Source: Theropithecus gelada
Taxonomy: Eukaryota; Chordata; Mammalia; Primates; Cercopithecidae
Assembly (NCBI RefSeq): GCF_003255815.1
Contig: NC_037683.1
Span: 81,463,790-81,527,789 of the forward strand
Direction of reading: 5' to 3'
DNA length: 64,000 bases
The first letter of the stretch is position 1, and each line of letters starts with the position of its first letter. The translations under genes and the position numbers were made by a program. Below the pieces are notes generated by a model, which was not told the origin of the DNA, did not search any database, and saw only the letters and a program-made list of their open reading frames with translations. Shown here piece by piece: positions 39,600 through 51,620 of the stretch.

Positions 39600-39895
39600 G
39601 TTTGTTTGTTTTAAGAGACGGGATCTCGCTGTGTTTCCCAGGCTGGAGTGCAGTGGTACAATGATGGTTCACTGCAGCCTCCAACTCCTGGGCTTCAGTG
39701 ATCCTCCTGCCTCAGCTTCCTGAGTAGCTGGGACTACAGGTATGTGCCACCTTGCTCTGCTAATTTTTATATTTTTTGTAGAGACGGGGTCTCGTTATGT
39801 TCCCTGGGCTGGTCTCCAACTTCTGGCTCCAAGTGATCCTGCCATCTCAGCCTCCTAGAGTGCTGGGATTGCAGATGTGAGCCACTGCACCCAGC
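39600..39895 (-). mobile_element. Alu SINE, J-like
   Basis: Reverse-orientation Alu with a (TTTG)n tail and GAGACGGGATCTCGCTG, ending GCCACTGCACCCAGC, about 90 bp from the e7 border. Confidence 0.93.
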
Positions 39896-39983
39896 ATAGG
39901 ATGTTTTATTTTGGATCACACTGCAGTGGGGTGGAGGTTGTGATGCCCTGCCCACAAGAGTCCCACGCTCAGGGCAACTCTAC

Positions 39984-40148
39984 CTGACTTGGGCGCGTCC
40001 CTTTGCAGCTCCGGCAGGCGGAAGACGTAGTGCACGTACGAAGCCAGCAGGCAGTTCCTCCCATGCTGGTCCTTGCTCAGGTCCTTGCTGTTGTGCAGAC
40101 TGTTGGCGATGGCCACCACGGACTCGAAGGCAAACTGGGAGAAGTTGG
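39984..40148 (-). CDS. DOCK8: DOCK8 exon e7: helical region
   Basis: A 165-bp exon whose first two bases complete an alanine codon begun in e6. It encodes NFSQFAFESVVAIANSLHNS, then DQHGRNCLLASYVHYVFRLP and ELQRDAPKS. DQHGRN-LLASY-HYVFRLP is highly conserved across DOCK6/7/8. The donor is GTAGAG. As I recall, human reads EVQRDVP here. Confidence 0.97.
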
Positions 40149-40429
40149 CTGAGGAACCAATAGAAAAATGGGTAGTCCCACAGCTGGTCCTTAAGGAGAC
40201 CGAGGTGGAAGTTTCTCCAGGACAGTGACAATGAGTCCTGACCACTGATCAATTTAACTAGGCCTGGGAAGGGTAAATGGTTTTGGTGAGCTCTGGCATG
40301 CTGGCTGTGAGTACCACAGATGCCTTCACATTCCCTCCTTTGACCTTCCTCCTCCTGCCACTGAGTAGCATGGATGGTTTTTAATGACAAAGACATAAGA
40401 CTGTCCAGATCCTCCCTCTCTAAGCCAGG

Positions 40430-40580
40430 TTGTACACGGATGCTACTCAGTGGGGGCTGCAGACGGACATGACCACTATCACCTGGTTGCTACTCAGAAA
40501 TGCAGACTCTCAGGCCCCACCCCAGAGGGTGTATGAATCAGGCTCTGCATCTTTACGAGATGCCCACGTGACTGTTGTGG
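40430..40580 (-). mobile_element. MER5A-like DNA-transposon relic
   Basis: ATCACCTGGTTGCTACTCAG, AAATGCAGACTCTCAGGCCC and CACCCCAGAGGGTGTATGAA follow MER5A in reverse order; diverged. Confidence 0.65.
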
Positions 40581-40774
40581 ACACTATGATTTGAGATGTG
40601 GGGCACAACGCTGATTCTTGTACAGATTAACCTAAAAATGTTTGCATATCAAGTCATTCCCACAGTAGACCCATGCATATTTGATTTCCTGCATAGAGCC
40701 TCTTGTTCTGGTGGCCCACGCCTACGTAGTTTGGCTGCGATCTACTTATCTAACCTTGTACCCTTTTTGGCTCA

Positions 40775-41140
40775 GTTCAACTTCCCTTAAAATGAGGCAG
40801 TCATTGTATTGTCTCATCATGCCTGCTCTCTTACCTCTGAGACTTTGCTCATGCTGTTGTCCTCACCTAGAAAGCCCTCCTCACTCCTATCCACAAAATC
40901 ACACCAACCCTGTGAATCTCAGCACAAGTCCCACCTCCTCCATGAAGCCGTCCGACTCCACACAGTACAGGGCTCAAGTGAAACTGAGTTACGTGATTCT
41001 CCAGCTGTTTCTGGTGGTAAACTGTCTCTCTGTGAAAGCCGGAATCCCTCCCGTGCAAAGTGTATTTCTCATATGTTTTGTGCCCCCGCTGTGCTTTCCA
41101 TTGCATAGACACAGAATAGGTTCTAAATAAATGCTCGTAG
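40775..41140 (+). mobile_element. L2 3'-end-like fragment
   Basis: ACTTTGCTCATGCTGTTGTC, AAGTCCCACCTCCTCCATGA and GAATAGGTTCTAAATAAATG follow the L2 3' order. The open frames here are not conserved genes. Confidence 0.7.
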
Positions 41141-42119
41141 ACTAGCCACCTCCACTTACTCTGCCTGTGCCAACACCACGTGGTCCCCACACCACAAGGT
41201 GGTAACTTGCTATGGAGAAGCTGCTCAAAACATATAAATATTTTGTCTGGTGAACAAGTCTGTATTAACTAGCTGGAATATACAAAGCAGTGTGCCACAT
41301 ATGTGGGGGTGTAGAAAGCAATCAAAGGAGGGCAGAGCTCTGCAAGAATCTAGCTGGAGAGGCAACTGCTACATGGATGAAAAGTTAGCCTCCAACACAG
41401 GACGTTTGAGCTGTGGAACCACAAAAGATGCATCTCAGGGTGCAAAGCAGAGTGAGAGATTAAGAGGACACGCCCCTTCCTGGCTCTAAAAGCTCCCTCA
41501 CTTCATTGTCCCAGCCCACTTTCATACGTGCTTATGTTTCACCACCATCCGTGCTATTGACTTTCTTCCTGACACTCCCACACTTTTCTGGTTCTCTGCT
41601 GTGCCACGCTCATCTCATTGCCCCTATTTTGTTGGTTTTCACTCTATCCCTTCTTCAAGGCCATCTCTTCGTGTGGACCTCCTGCATCCTCCCAGATGGA
41701 TGTTTTCTCGCTCTCTCCTTTGATACCACCCTCCCCACCACCACTGAAAAATTTAGCTGTGTCCCTTTGAGGACCCCTGTCCTGTGCTGCTGACTCTTTG
41801 CCATATTATAAGTCCTGTAAGGTCTGAGATACTCTTGGTTATTGTCGCAAAGCCTACAACTTTTAGTACAGTACTGGGCATATGGATGGTACCCAAAAGA
41901 CATCTGCTGGACTGGACAGCAAAGAGCTATATAGGCACAGCTGAAAATGGTGGCAAATAAAGATGCCCTACACCAGCCAGTCTACCCTGGAGGAGTTATG
42001 AGAACCACTGGACCCTGGTCATGCCTCCAGGATAAGCTTTTGAGATGATTTGTAAGGGAAAATGTACACATTGTATTTAGTGTTAATTTGTTAAAAGCAA
42101 GCATTTGAAACAGACTGTA

Positions 42120-42315
42120 AGAGAGAGAACAGATGAGTTCTAGGGGGAGGGATGAATAGGGAGTGACTGCTAAAGGGTATGAGGTTTTATTTGGAGCTGA
42201 TGGAAATGTTATGAAATTAGATTGCAGCGATCATTGCACAACCTTGTGACTATACTAAAAACCACTGAACTATACACTTTAAAATAGTGAGTTTATGTTT
42301 TAACTTTAAAAATTG
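42120..42315 (+). mobile_element. L1M-like 3' end
   Basis: GGGAGTGACTGCTAAAGGGT, ATGTTATGAAATTAGATTGC and ACTATACACTTTAAAATAGT match the 3' end common to old L1 elements. Confidence 0.75.
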
Positions 42316-42722
42316 ATCACATTGTGTTTCAATTTAGAGAGTTCCTTCCCTCCATTTAACACAGGTTGTCTTACTCTAAAATGTTCCATTTCCTGTTAGT
42401 CAAACAAACAAAAATATCTTCAAGGTAAAATGAATTCATCAATGACCAGAAATGGAATTTGAAAGACTGCCTATAATCACTTAATAAAGTTTACAAAAAG
42501 CTATAATATTAAGAACCCTATCTTAATGTTTCTTTTTCTTTCCAACATGCAGAGAGTGTCAAAAAAAAAAAAATAGCACAAGACTTGGCCTCCCTTGAAC
42601 ACACATCATCAGTGGAAAGGAAGATCACATTGTCTCTGGATTTCTGGAAAGTCATTCTTCATCAAAGAAGGCAATGCTTGCTTGCTCCTGCCTCCTCCCA
42701 GCCCAGCCCTGCAGGTTCATAC

Positions 42723-42957
42723 CTGTCTGGCCAGCGATGACCATGGGCTGCACGGACAGCTGGAAGAGCTTGTCCAGCACCAGGTGCAGGAAGAGCACGA
42801 GCGGCTCCAGGCGGGAGGAGTTCAGGCAGATGATGCTGAGCTTCAGCTCGTGCTCCAGCGCCATCTCGCTGATCTTCTGATCCAGCACGCGGATGGGGAA
42901 GGTCACCTGGCTCTCCAGGGAGTGGCAGAGGGTGAAGAACTTCTCCAGGTGGTTGTC
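42723..42957 (-). CDS. DOCK8: DOCK8 exon e6: helical region after DHR-1
   Basis: The largest exon here (235 bp, 78 codons plus one base) begins DNHLEKFFTLCHSLESQVTF and ends near VQPMVIAGQT. It is rich in leucine-spaced amphipathic helices, as expected of the helical (armadillo-like) region between DHR-1 and DHR-2. The acceptor is CCTTCCCAG and the donor GTATGA. Confidence 0.97.
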
Positions 42958-43625
42958 CTGGGAAGGGAGAAGGCAGGTCATGGGGTTTTATATCATCATT
43001 GTTCACCAGTGGATTCATAAACACAATTGAATAGCTCTTTATGGATAGAACCTCTTATCCAGTGTTTCAGACCAGAAGACCTAAGACATGATGTTTCAGA
43101 CTGAGGTTATGAACTTCTTTGTAGAATGTGGTGCACAAAATTGAACCTTTCAATAATTATTAGCGAAGAACAAATAATGTAGGCTCTGACATGTTCTGTA
43201 AGCAGAGGTCAGCATACCAGGTAAGCATACTGCCAAGAGAGGGGTCTCAGCAGATGCAGAACTCAGACAGTGGCAGGTGATGGAGGGAGTACGGAATTTC
43301 TTTTCAAAGGCTGGTAAAGTGGCAGAATTATGGAGGGAAAAGAGGTAACAGCAGATGAGAGCTTCAAATCAAGTGTCCCTGCAAAGTTTCTCAACCACCA
43401 TTGCAGATACAAGGTTCTTTCCTTTAGGTACTCAGCGGTTTTGTAAGGTCTTTCTATTCCAACGACAAATGAAACCTAAAGAGGTTTGCATGTCCCCACA
43501 AAGAACTAAAGGATTACTTTTTATGTATCTGTAGACAAGGATTTTCATTGATCTTTTATTGGCCTGTCCTTCAAAGGTTCCTCTGCTGCACCTTTACCTT
43601 CATTATTAACATTGACATTCCTTAC
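42958..43625 (-). other. DOCK8: DOCK8 intron e5-e6
   Basis: A 668-bp intron with no recognisable repeat. Confidence 0.8.
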
Positions 43626-43721
43626 CTGGGTGTGCACAGAAGAAACGGCTTGCACTTCAATATTAAATACTCCCTTATGTCCTTCAGCCCACTTAATGGG
43701 AGGATTCTGTAAAGGGACTTT
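43626..43721 (-). CDS. DOCK8: DOCK8 exon e5: end of DHR-1
   Basis: A 96-bp, 32-codon exon in phase 0, encoding KVPLQNPPIKWAEGHKGVFN and IEVQAVSSVHTQ. HKGVFNIEV is the closing part of DHR-1 in the DOCK-C group. The acceptor AACACAG follows a pyrimidine tract built from a TTC/T microsatellite (see 43722-43760). The donor is GTAAGG. Confidence 0.97.
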
Positions 43722-43760
43722 CTGTGTTAAAGAAGAAGAAGAAGAAAAAAAAAAAAAAAG
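43722..43760 (-). promoter_or_regulatory. DOCK8: Microsatellite forming the e5 polypyrimidine tract
   Basis: On minus, about 16 T and then several TTC units run into TTTAACACAG at the e5 acceptor. The splice-acceptor pyrimidine tract is thus made of simple repeat. Confidence 0.85.
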
Positions 43761-43929
43761 ATTAGCAATCCAATTCCCTTTTCTGATTACTAACAAGTAA
43801 TGCAGAGCAACTTGACTGGAAACGTCAGGACTATACAAATACAGAACTCTCTCGAAAACTAATATAACTGGTCTTGGAGTCAGGAGCCCTGGATTCAACT
43901 TCAATTCCACACCAAACTGGTTATTATGT

Positions 43930-44231
43930 ATTTATTTATTCATTCCTTTTGAGACAGGGTCTCACTCTGTCGCCAGGCTGAAGTACAGTGGTGCAATCAC
44001 AGCTCACTGCAGCCTCGACATCCTGGGCTCAAATGATCCTCCCATCTCAGCCTCTGGAGTAGCAGGGACTAGAGGCACATACCACCACACCTGGCTAATT
44101 TTTCTATTTTTTGTAGAAATATGGTTTCACCATGTTGCCCAGGCTGGTCTCAAACTTCTGGGCTCAAGTGATCCGCCCGCCTCAGCCTCCCAAAATGTTG
44201 GGATTACAGGTGTGAGCCACTGCGCCCTGCT
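43930..44231 (-). mobile_element. Alu SINE, J-like
   Basis: Reverse-orientation Alu (GAGACAGGGTCTCACTCTG to GAGCCACTGCGCCCTGC). Confidence 0.93.
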
Positions 44232-44281
44232 TCAAACTAGTTATTTTTACTTAGACAAGTCAATTAAACTTTCTGGGCCTT

Positions 44282-44581
44282 GGCTGGGTGCAGTGGCTCA
44301 CGCCTGTAATCCCAGCACTTTGGGAGGCCGAGGTGGGCAGATCATGAGGTAAGGAGATTGAGACCATCCTGGCTAACACGGTGAAACCCTGTCTCTACTA
44401 AAAATACAAAAAATTAGCCAGGTGAGGTGGTGGGCGCCTGTAGTCCCAGCTACTCGGGAGGCTAAGGCAGGAGAATGGCGTGAACCCGGGAGGCGGAGCT
44501 TACAGTGAGCTGAGAGTGCGCTACTGCACTCCAGCCTGGGCAACAGAGCGAGACTCTGTCTCAAAAAAAAAAAAAAAAAAA
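44282..44581 (+). mobile_element. AluY-like SINE
   Basis: Flanked by a perfect 16-bp target duplication AAACTTTCTGGGCCTT (44266-44281 and 44582-44597). Y-type changes (GGTGGGCGCCTGTAGTCC, AATGGCGTGAACCCGGG) are present. Confidence 0.96.
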
Positions 44582-45409
44582 AAACTTTCTGGGCCTTAAT
44601 GTTCTGTTCTCATGCTGTGAGGAGAGGGTTGAACTGTGTGATCTGTCTCTAAGTTCCAAACCAGCATTGATAATTCTGGATTCTAGGAATTAAAATAAGT
44701 TAAGATCCCAGCAATTTCCCCATTAATCAGGATTGTCAGGACGAAGTATAGAATATCTTTACAAGACATGAAGTTTTAATTCTTTTGAGTACCTGATTTT
44801 ACTTTCCCTTTTACCACAGTTTTTCCAAGTGTTTCCAACATGTTTCTAGGCCAGTTTGGCTCCTGCTTTAATTACTCAAAGTGACTCTTTTATACTGTTT
44901 ATATATCAATACCTTTGTAGGCCTTAGAGACAGTTTCTTGCCTGAAATTCCCATTGAAATTGAATTCCTTTACAGATGTCCTGCAGTGTTGAGTGAGGAG
45001 GGCCTCGCCTAGGTCTGTATGTCTTTCATGGTAATGGAAGGTAGACATGTACATGGGATGGAGGCCGTTAAAGCTATCTGCAGCAGTCACGAGCTGGGGC
45101 CCAAAGTGGGTTCTAGCCCACACGTATGTTCTGTTTGAAGTATTAGGAACTTTGAAATATTAGTTACCAACAGTTGAAAGCCTGAGAATTTCCTATAAAA
45201 GACTGCTTTCCTAACCTCATTTGAGTACTGGAAGATATGAAAAAAATGGCCTCATATCCTAGCATGGCACCAATCTGCACAGTGAAGGAACAGCTGCAAC
45301 CTTCAGACGGGGCAGAGACAATCTCCAGAGTGAATAGCTGCCACCAGAACAAGGCATTCATGTATGTTACGCATCTGGATCCTGTGGGCACTTGAGTTTG
45401 CCATCTGTG

Positions 45410-46008
45410 ATCTAAAATAGCACTGTCCAGTGGAAATATAACGTGAGCTATATATGCAATTTAAAGTCATCTAGCAGCCACATTAAAAAAGTAAAAAGGG
45501 GCCGGGCATGGTGGCTCACACCTATAATTCCTGGACTTTGAGAGTCCAAAGCGGTAGGACCACATGAGGCCAGGCATTTGAGACCAGCCTGAGCAGCATA
45601 GAAAGACCCTGCCTCTGCTGGAAAAAAAAAAAAAAAAAAAATTAGCTGGGCATGGTGGTGCATGCCTATAGTCCCAGCTACTAAGGACGCTGAGGTGAGA
45701 GGATTGCTTGAGCCTATGAGTTTAAGATTACAGTGAGCTGTGATCATGCCATTGCACTCCAGCCTGAGTGACAGAGCAAGACTCTGTCTCTAAAAAAAAA
45801 AAAAAAAGGAACATGTGAAAGTAATTATATTTCATTCAATATGTAATCAATGTAAAAAATTATTAATACAATATTTCACATTTTTCCCCACTAAAGTTTT
45901 GAAATCTGGTGCATATTTTATTTATAGTACATATCTCTGTTTGAACTAGCCATATTTTCCTCAATAGCCACATGCAGCTAGTGGCTATCTGATTAGTGCA
46001 GGTTTAAA
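45410..46008 (+). mobile_element. Old MER-type DNA transposon, split by an Alu
   Basis: Left part 45410-45499 (AGCACTGTCCAGTGGAAATA, AGCAGCCACATTAAAAAAGT) and right part 45808-46008 (AATAGCCACATGCAGCTAGT, GTGGCTATC) form one element with near-terminal inverted similarity. The exact family is not assigned. Confidence 0.65.
45500..45807 (+). mobile_element. Alu SINE
   Basis: GGCCGGGCATGGTGGCTCAC to CTCTGTCTCTAAAA plus A tail, inserted inside the older DNA transposon. Confidence 0.94.
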
Positions 46009-46069
46009 GGATACTAGGAGAGGCTAAGGTGTATCTATAAACACAGCATGGGGCACGTAAGAAACAGGA

Positions 46070-46280
46070 ACTAATGTTTACTTAGGAATTGAGTTTCTTG
46101 TTTGGCATGCATTATCTCATTTAATGCCTACAGCAACCTTATAGGCACATATGCAGATATGGGCTCAGTTTCACCTTTGAGACTCAGAGAGGGTAAGGAA
46201 CTCACCCACATTCACACAGCTAGGGAGTGGCAGAATCTGGACTTTGGACACAGATTTGTCTCTCTCCAACACTCAGGTCT
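46070..46280 (+). mobile_element. MIR SINE
   Basis: TTATCTCATTTAATGCCTAC, then AGACTCAGAGAGGGTAAGGAA and CACACAGCTAGGGAGTGGCA. Confidence 0.85.
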
Positions 46281-47044
46281 TTCCTATAGCTTAAGAAGTT
46301 AATGGGAGGTTCTAAGAAATTAGAGTGTGCAACTTGATGATGAGAAGGTGGTTTTGAGGGCTACTGAAAGGTGTTGATGTCCAAATCATAAAGACCAATC
46401 AGGGAATGTCTGTGGACGTACTTGGATTGCCACTTAGATGGTTTTGAGGAGAGAAGTTTTGGTTTACCAGGTACGTGCCTGTGGCCCAGGGCAAAAGATG
46501 GGTCTCTCTTTAGGGAAAAAAGAAAATAAGAGGAAAACAGCTGGAAGCGAGACAGTGGATGGTGATAGAACAGAGAAGAAAGTTGACTGGAACAGTTGAA
46601 ACTAAATTCAAATTCCTGCGAAATTCTTCAACTTGAAAATTGCAAGGAAAACAAAAGAGATGCAGGATCTGTAGATTAAAAGTATCTTCAGAGACATATC
46701 AACCAATAGCAGTGTGTGGACCTTATTTGGATACCAATTTTAAAAAGCAAGCATTGAAAATATATCATTAGTGCAATAATTGAAAATTTGATCAGTGACT
46801 GAATATTTGTGACTGAATATTTGATGATATTAAGAAATTACAGTTAATTTTAAAGTATGACAATGGTATTGTGATGGTTAAAAACAAAGCCCTTATCTTT
46901 TAAGATGCAGACTAAAATGAAATATGATGTATGAGATTTACTTCAAAATAATACTTATTGATGTGAACCTATGCAAGGAACTGAGAAGTGTGACAGCAGT
47001 GTGACAGCTGGTGCAGTCAGGGTGGACAGTCCCCTGGGCTCCCT

Positions 47045-47415
47045 TTATTATTTATTTATTTATTTATTTATTTTGAGACAGAGTCTCACTCTGTTGCCCA
47101 GGCTGCAGTGCAGCGGCATGATCTCGGCTCACTGCAACCTCCACTTCCCAGGTCCCGAGTAGCTGGGATTACAGGCACCTGCCACCATGCACAGCTAATT
47201 TTTTTGTATTTTTAGTAGAGACGGAGTTTCACCATGTTGGCCAGGCTGGTCTTGAACTCCTGACCTCAAGTGATCTGCCTGCCTCGGCCTCCCAAAGTGC
47301 TGGGATTACAGGCACCCACCACCAGGCCTGGCTAATTTTTGTGTTTTTAGTAGAGATGGGGTTTCGCCACGTTGGGCCAGGCTGGTCTTGACCTCTTGAC
47401 CTCAGGTGATCCGCC
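47045..47415 (-). mobile_element. Composite Alu with a repeated right-arm segment
   Basis: Reverse Alu with a (TTTA)n tail. The segment GCACCxxCCACCAxGCxxxGCTAATTTT to GACCTCAxGTGATCxGCCTG occurs twice (about 47175-47285 and 47310-47415). GGGCTCCCTTTA / GGGCTTCCCTTTA flank the whole unit. Confidence 0.88.
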
Positions 47416-47950
47416 TGGGCTTCCCTTTAAATGGGTGCAGTGCAGCAGAGTGCATGGGCAAGAGGAAGTGCCAGAAACAGGAAGTGGGTAAGGCAATTGG
47501 CATTAGGATTGTTAGGGGAATAAATACCTTGGTATCTATTGGAGAGCTGTGCCAACTGACCCAAGAAAGAAACGGATGGAATCTGGCCTGGGAACCTTTT
47601 ATAAGGATCCTTGATGGGAGCGGTTGTTCATTATGATTGGCCTTAGTTTGCCTCCTCTTCTAGAACACATTACTCTGGGAATCCCTCTGTGGTAGATAAT
47701 GCAAGGTAATGCTGCCTTCGGTGTAGGTTGCATCTACTAAACATTCTGATTTGGTGACATTTAAAAGAATGAGGTTTCACAGTCAGTTATTCCTCCCATC
47801 CTATCAGAACAATGTGCTCTCTGAAAACATGGTGTGCTCCAGAGAACACAATGAGCATCCTTGGCCACATGGGAATGAGAAGTGGGTCTGGGAAGGTGGT
47901 CCAAGACTACGGCTGGACAAGAAACAGCTGATGGCCAGCTTGCCAATTAC

Positions 47951-48052
47951 CTCAGCAGAATGCATGGAGTAGTTGGGTGGCAATTTTTCCAAGGCAACTG
48001 GGAGACAGTAGGATCCAGTTTGAAGACGTTCATTTAAGAGAATTGGCAGCCA
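47951..48052 (-). CDS. DOCK8: DOCK8 exon e4: DHR-1
   Basis: A 102-bp, 34-codon exon in phase 0 at both ends, encoding WLPILLNERLQTGSYCLPVA then LEKLPPNYSMHSAE. The donor is GTAATT. Because its length is a multiple of three, skipping it would keep the reading frame but remove part of DHR-1. Confidence 0.97.
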
Positions 48053-48669
48053 CTGAAACAGATGATGTAAATAATAACGTGGTATTTATTACAGCATATA
48101 ATTCTGGCAATTTATCTAGCTCGCAATAATCAAATGCAACTAAACAATGATTAGATATTGACCAGTACTCTTTTTGGCAGTAATTTCTGTCCAGTTCTTT
48201 GCATTTTAAATCTCTGAGAGCTCCTGAAATGGTAATATTGATGATTTATTGCTTTCGGAGCTAAAGCAGTAGCATTTTTCTCTGTAGCCAATGTTTGTGT
48301 GTGTCTGAACAACATCAATGTTTATTTTACCTGTTATATTTTTTAAGGAAAAAATTGTTTCTTCTTGGGGGCAAAGCTAGTTCTATATGTGAAGCATGGA
48401 TATTAAATTTGGAAATAGTGAACACTGCAACGCTTTTTAAAAAACAAATGAGTATTCTTTGAACATCTGCCACCCACTAGCTTTCCATTCCTGAAATTTG
48501 ACATTTGCTAAGGCAAATCATTTCTGCCTCTTGCTATAATGTGGCTTAGCATGTTTTGCTACTTCTGACAGGAAAAAATCAAGTGAATAGAATTTGGTTG
48601 TTTATCTCTGCAGGGACCTCAGATGCACCAACAACTGCAGTGTGAGTCAGCAGGCTGGAAACAACTCAC
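48053..48669 (-). other. DOCK8: DOCK8 intron e3-e4
   Basis: A 617-bp intron with no recognisable repeat. Confidence 0.8.
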
Positions 48670-48808
48670 TGAATATCCCAGGAGAGTTTCCACGGAGGCT
48701 CCTTGCTTTTGCTGACAGCTGATATGGTAAAAGGTGAACAGGAGGTGGTGATTTACTGTGAGCTTAGCGGGGAGCTTAATTTTCACTTCTTCATAGAAGT
48801 CAGGAGAC
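48670..48808 (-). CDS. DOCK8: DOCK8 exon e3: DHR-1
   Basis: The 139-bp exon supplies the last base of the lysine codon split with e2. It then encodes SPDFYEEVKIKLPAKLTVNH and HLLFTFYHISCQQKQGASVE up to LLGYS. SPDFYEE followed by HHLLFTFYH is a signature of the DOCK-C DHR-1 domain, shared with DOCK6 and DOCK7. The donor is GTGAGT and the acceptor TTGAAACAG. Confidence 0.97.
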
Positions 48809-49939
<1,131 letters not shown>

Positions 49940-50037
49940 TTATCAGTAACATTTGGGTACATCAAATTGACTATCATCAGGCCAACAGGATGTTCTGGTA
50001 TCAAAGAGCTGCATTTTGTACAATTAAGAGTGCTGGG

Positions 50038-50356
50038 TTGGCCAGGAGCAGTGGCTGACACCTGCAATCTCAGCACTCTGGGAGGTGGGCGTGGGAGAAT
50101 GGCTTGAGCCCAGGAGTTGGAGACCAGCCTGGCAACATGGCGAAGCCTCATCTCAAAAAAAAAAAAAAAAAATACAAAATTTAGCCAGGCATGGTGGCAC
50201 ATGCATATAGTCCCTGCTACTCGGGGGGCTGAGGCAGGAGGATCGCTTGAGCCTAGGAGGCAGAGGTTGCAGTAAGCTGAGATTGCACCATTGCACTCCA
50301 ACCTGGGCAACAGAGTGAGATCCTGTCTCAAAAAGAAAAAAAAAAAAAAAAAAAAA
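50038..50356 (+). mobile_element. Alu SINE
   Basis: GGCCAGGAGCAGTGGCTGAC to a long A-rich tail; GTGCTGGGT repeats on both sides. It lies about 125 bp upstream of e2. Confidence 0.94.
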
Positions 50357-50986
50357 GTGCTGGGTCTACAACTGGCCCGAGCACACAGTGCAGAGGAACT
50401 GGATATGAAGGGTGAAACGAGGTTCCAAGGGGCTATATTAGTGACCAAGGGCCACAGGTTTGTAAGATTATAAAACCAGTACTCTCTCCACTCTGCCTCA
50501 CTGCCTAGAGGTCTATCCAACAGGCCAAAGTTACATACTTTCGCCTTGAGTGAGAAATCCCCGGTCCAGGTTCTTCTCTCTCCAAACATATAGACCTAGT
50601 TACTTAGGTGATTTGAATCTCCACTGCCTTATCAACATGTGTGCCATTTAGAAAAAAGATACCTCCTTGGGCCTGAAGCAGCATTTAGGATGCATTACGA
50701 ACAAGTGCACTTACCTTTGTGCAGAGAAAAAAGCTCTTTCCTCTAGATGCAGTAATCCCAACACCAGAACCCAGGGTTCAGTGAATGAAGAACAGACTGG
50801 ATTTTAGCCCACAGTCACCCTTGGCTGGGCATCCTGGCTGCCACAGGATCTGCACAAGCATACTGGGTACTCCTGGCAGCGTCATGCTAGGGGTCTGAGC
50901 AGAGAGGACTAAGAGGACCTCACCACTGTCTCAAGACACCTTGCATTGGGAAGACAGGTGGGACATTAGGAGAAAGGTTTTTTTCT

Positions 50987-51277
50987 TTTTTTTTTTTAAA
51001 CGGAGTCTCGCTGTGTCTCCCAGGCTGGAGTGCAGTGGCGCGATCTCGGCTCACTGCAAACTCCGCCTCCCGGGTTTACGCCATTCTCTGCCACAGCCTC
51101 CCGAGTAGCTGGGACTACAGGCGCCCGCCACCTCGCCCGGCTAGTTTTTTGTATTTTTAGTAGAGACGGGGTTTCACCATGTTAGCCAGGATAGTCTCGA
51201 TCTCCTGACCTCGTGATCCACCCGCCTTGGCCTCCCAAAGTGCTGGGATTACAGGCTTGAGCCACCGCGCCTGGCCG
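50987..51277 (-). mobile_element. Young AluY, Old World monkey type
   Basis: Read on minus: GGCGCGGTGGCTCAAGCCTG, AAAAACTAGCCGGGCGAGG and AATGGCGTAAACCCGGG, with most CpGs intact. CTCAAGCC, CTAGCC and GTAAACC are the changes I associate with cercopithecid AluY subfamilies. A (TTTTTC)n run follows at 51278-51317. Confidence 0.93.
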
Positions 51278-51330
51278 GTTTTTTCTTTTTTCTTTTTCTT
51301 TTTCTTTTTCTTTTTTAGAAAGGCATATTA

Positions 51331-51620
51331 ACTGAGCGCGGTGGCTCACGCCTATAATCCCAGCACTTTAGGAGGCCGAGGTGTGTGGATCAGCTGAGGT
51401 CAGGAGTATGAGACCACCCTGGCCAACATGGTGAAACCCCATCTCTACTAAAAATACAAAATTAGCTGGGTGTGGTGGCACGTGTCTGTAATCCCAGCTA
51501 CTTGGAAGGCTGAGGCAGGAGAATCGCTTGAACTTGGGAGGCGGAGGTTGCAGCCATTGCACTCCAGCCTGGGCAAAAAGAGTGAAACTCCGTCTCAAAA
51601 AAAAAGAAAAAAAAGAAAGA
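51331..51620 (+). mobile_element. Alu SINE
   Basis: GAGCGCGGTGGCTCACGCCT to an A-rich tail; ATATTAACTGA occurs on both sides. The right arm carries a deletion of about 20 bp before CCATTGCACTCC. Confidence 0.94.

Larger units (their letters stand above)
38217..39983 (-). other. DOCK8: DOCK8 intron e7-e8
   Basis: A 1.8-kb intron with two minus-strand Alus (38755-39050, 39600-39895). The second ends about 90 bp from the e7 border. The rest is unassigned. Confidence 0.8.
40149..42722 (-). other. DOCK8: DOCK8 intron e6-e7
   Basis: A 2.6-kb intron without Alu. It holds a MER5A-like piece (40430-40580), an L2 3'-end-like stretch (about 40775-41140), a second L2-like trace near 41800-41900 and an L1M 3' end (42120-42315). 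Confidence 0.65.
43722..47950 (-). other. DOCK8: DOCK8 intron e4-e5
   Basis: A 4.2-kb intron with four Alu units, an old DNA transposon split by an Alu (45410-46008) and a MIR (about 46070-46280). 46290-47040 and 47420-47950 look unique. Confidence 0.75.
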
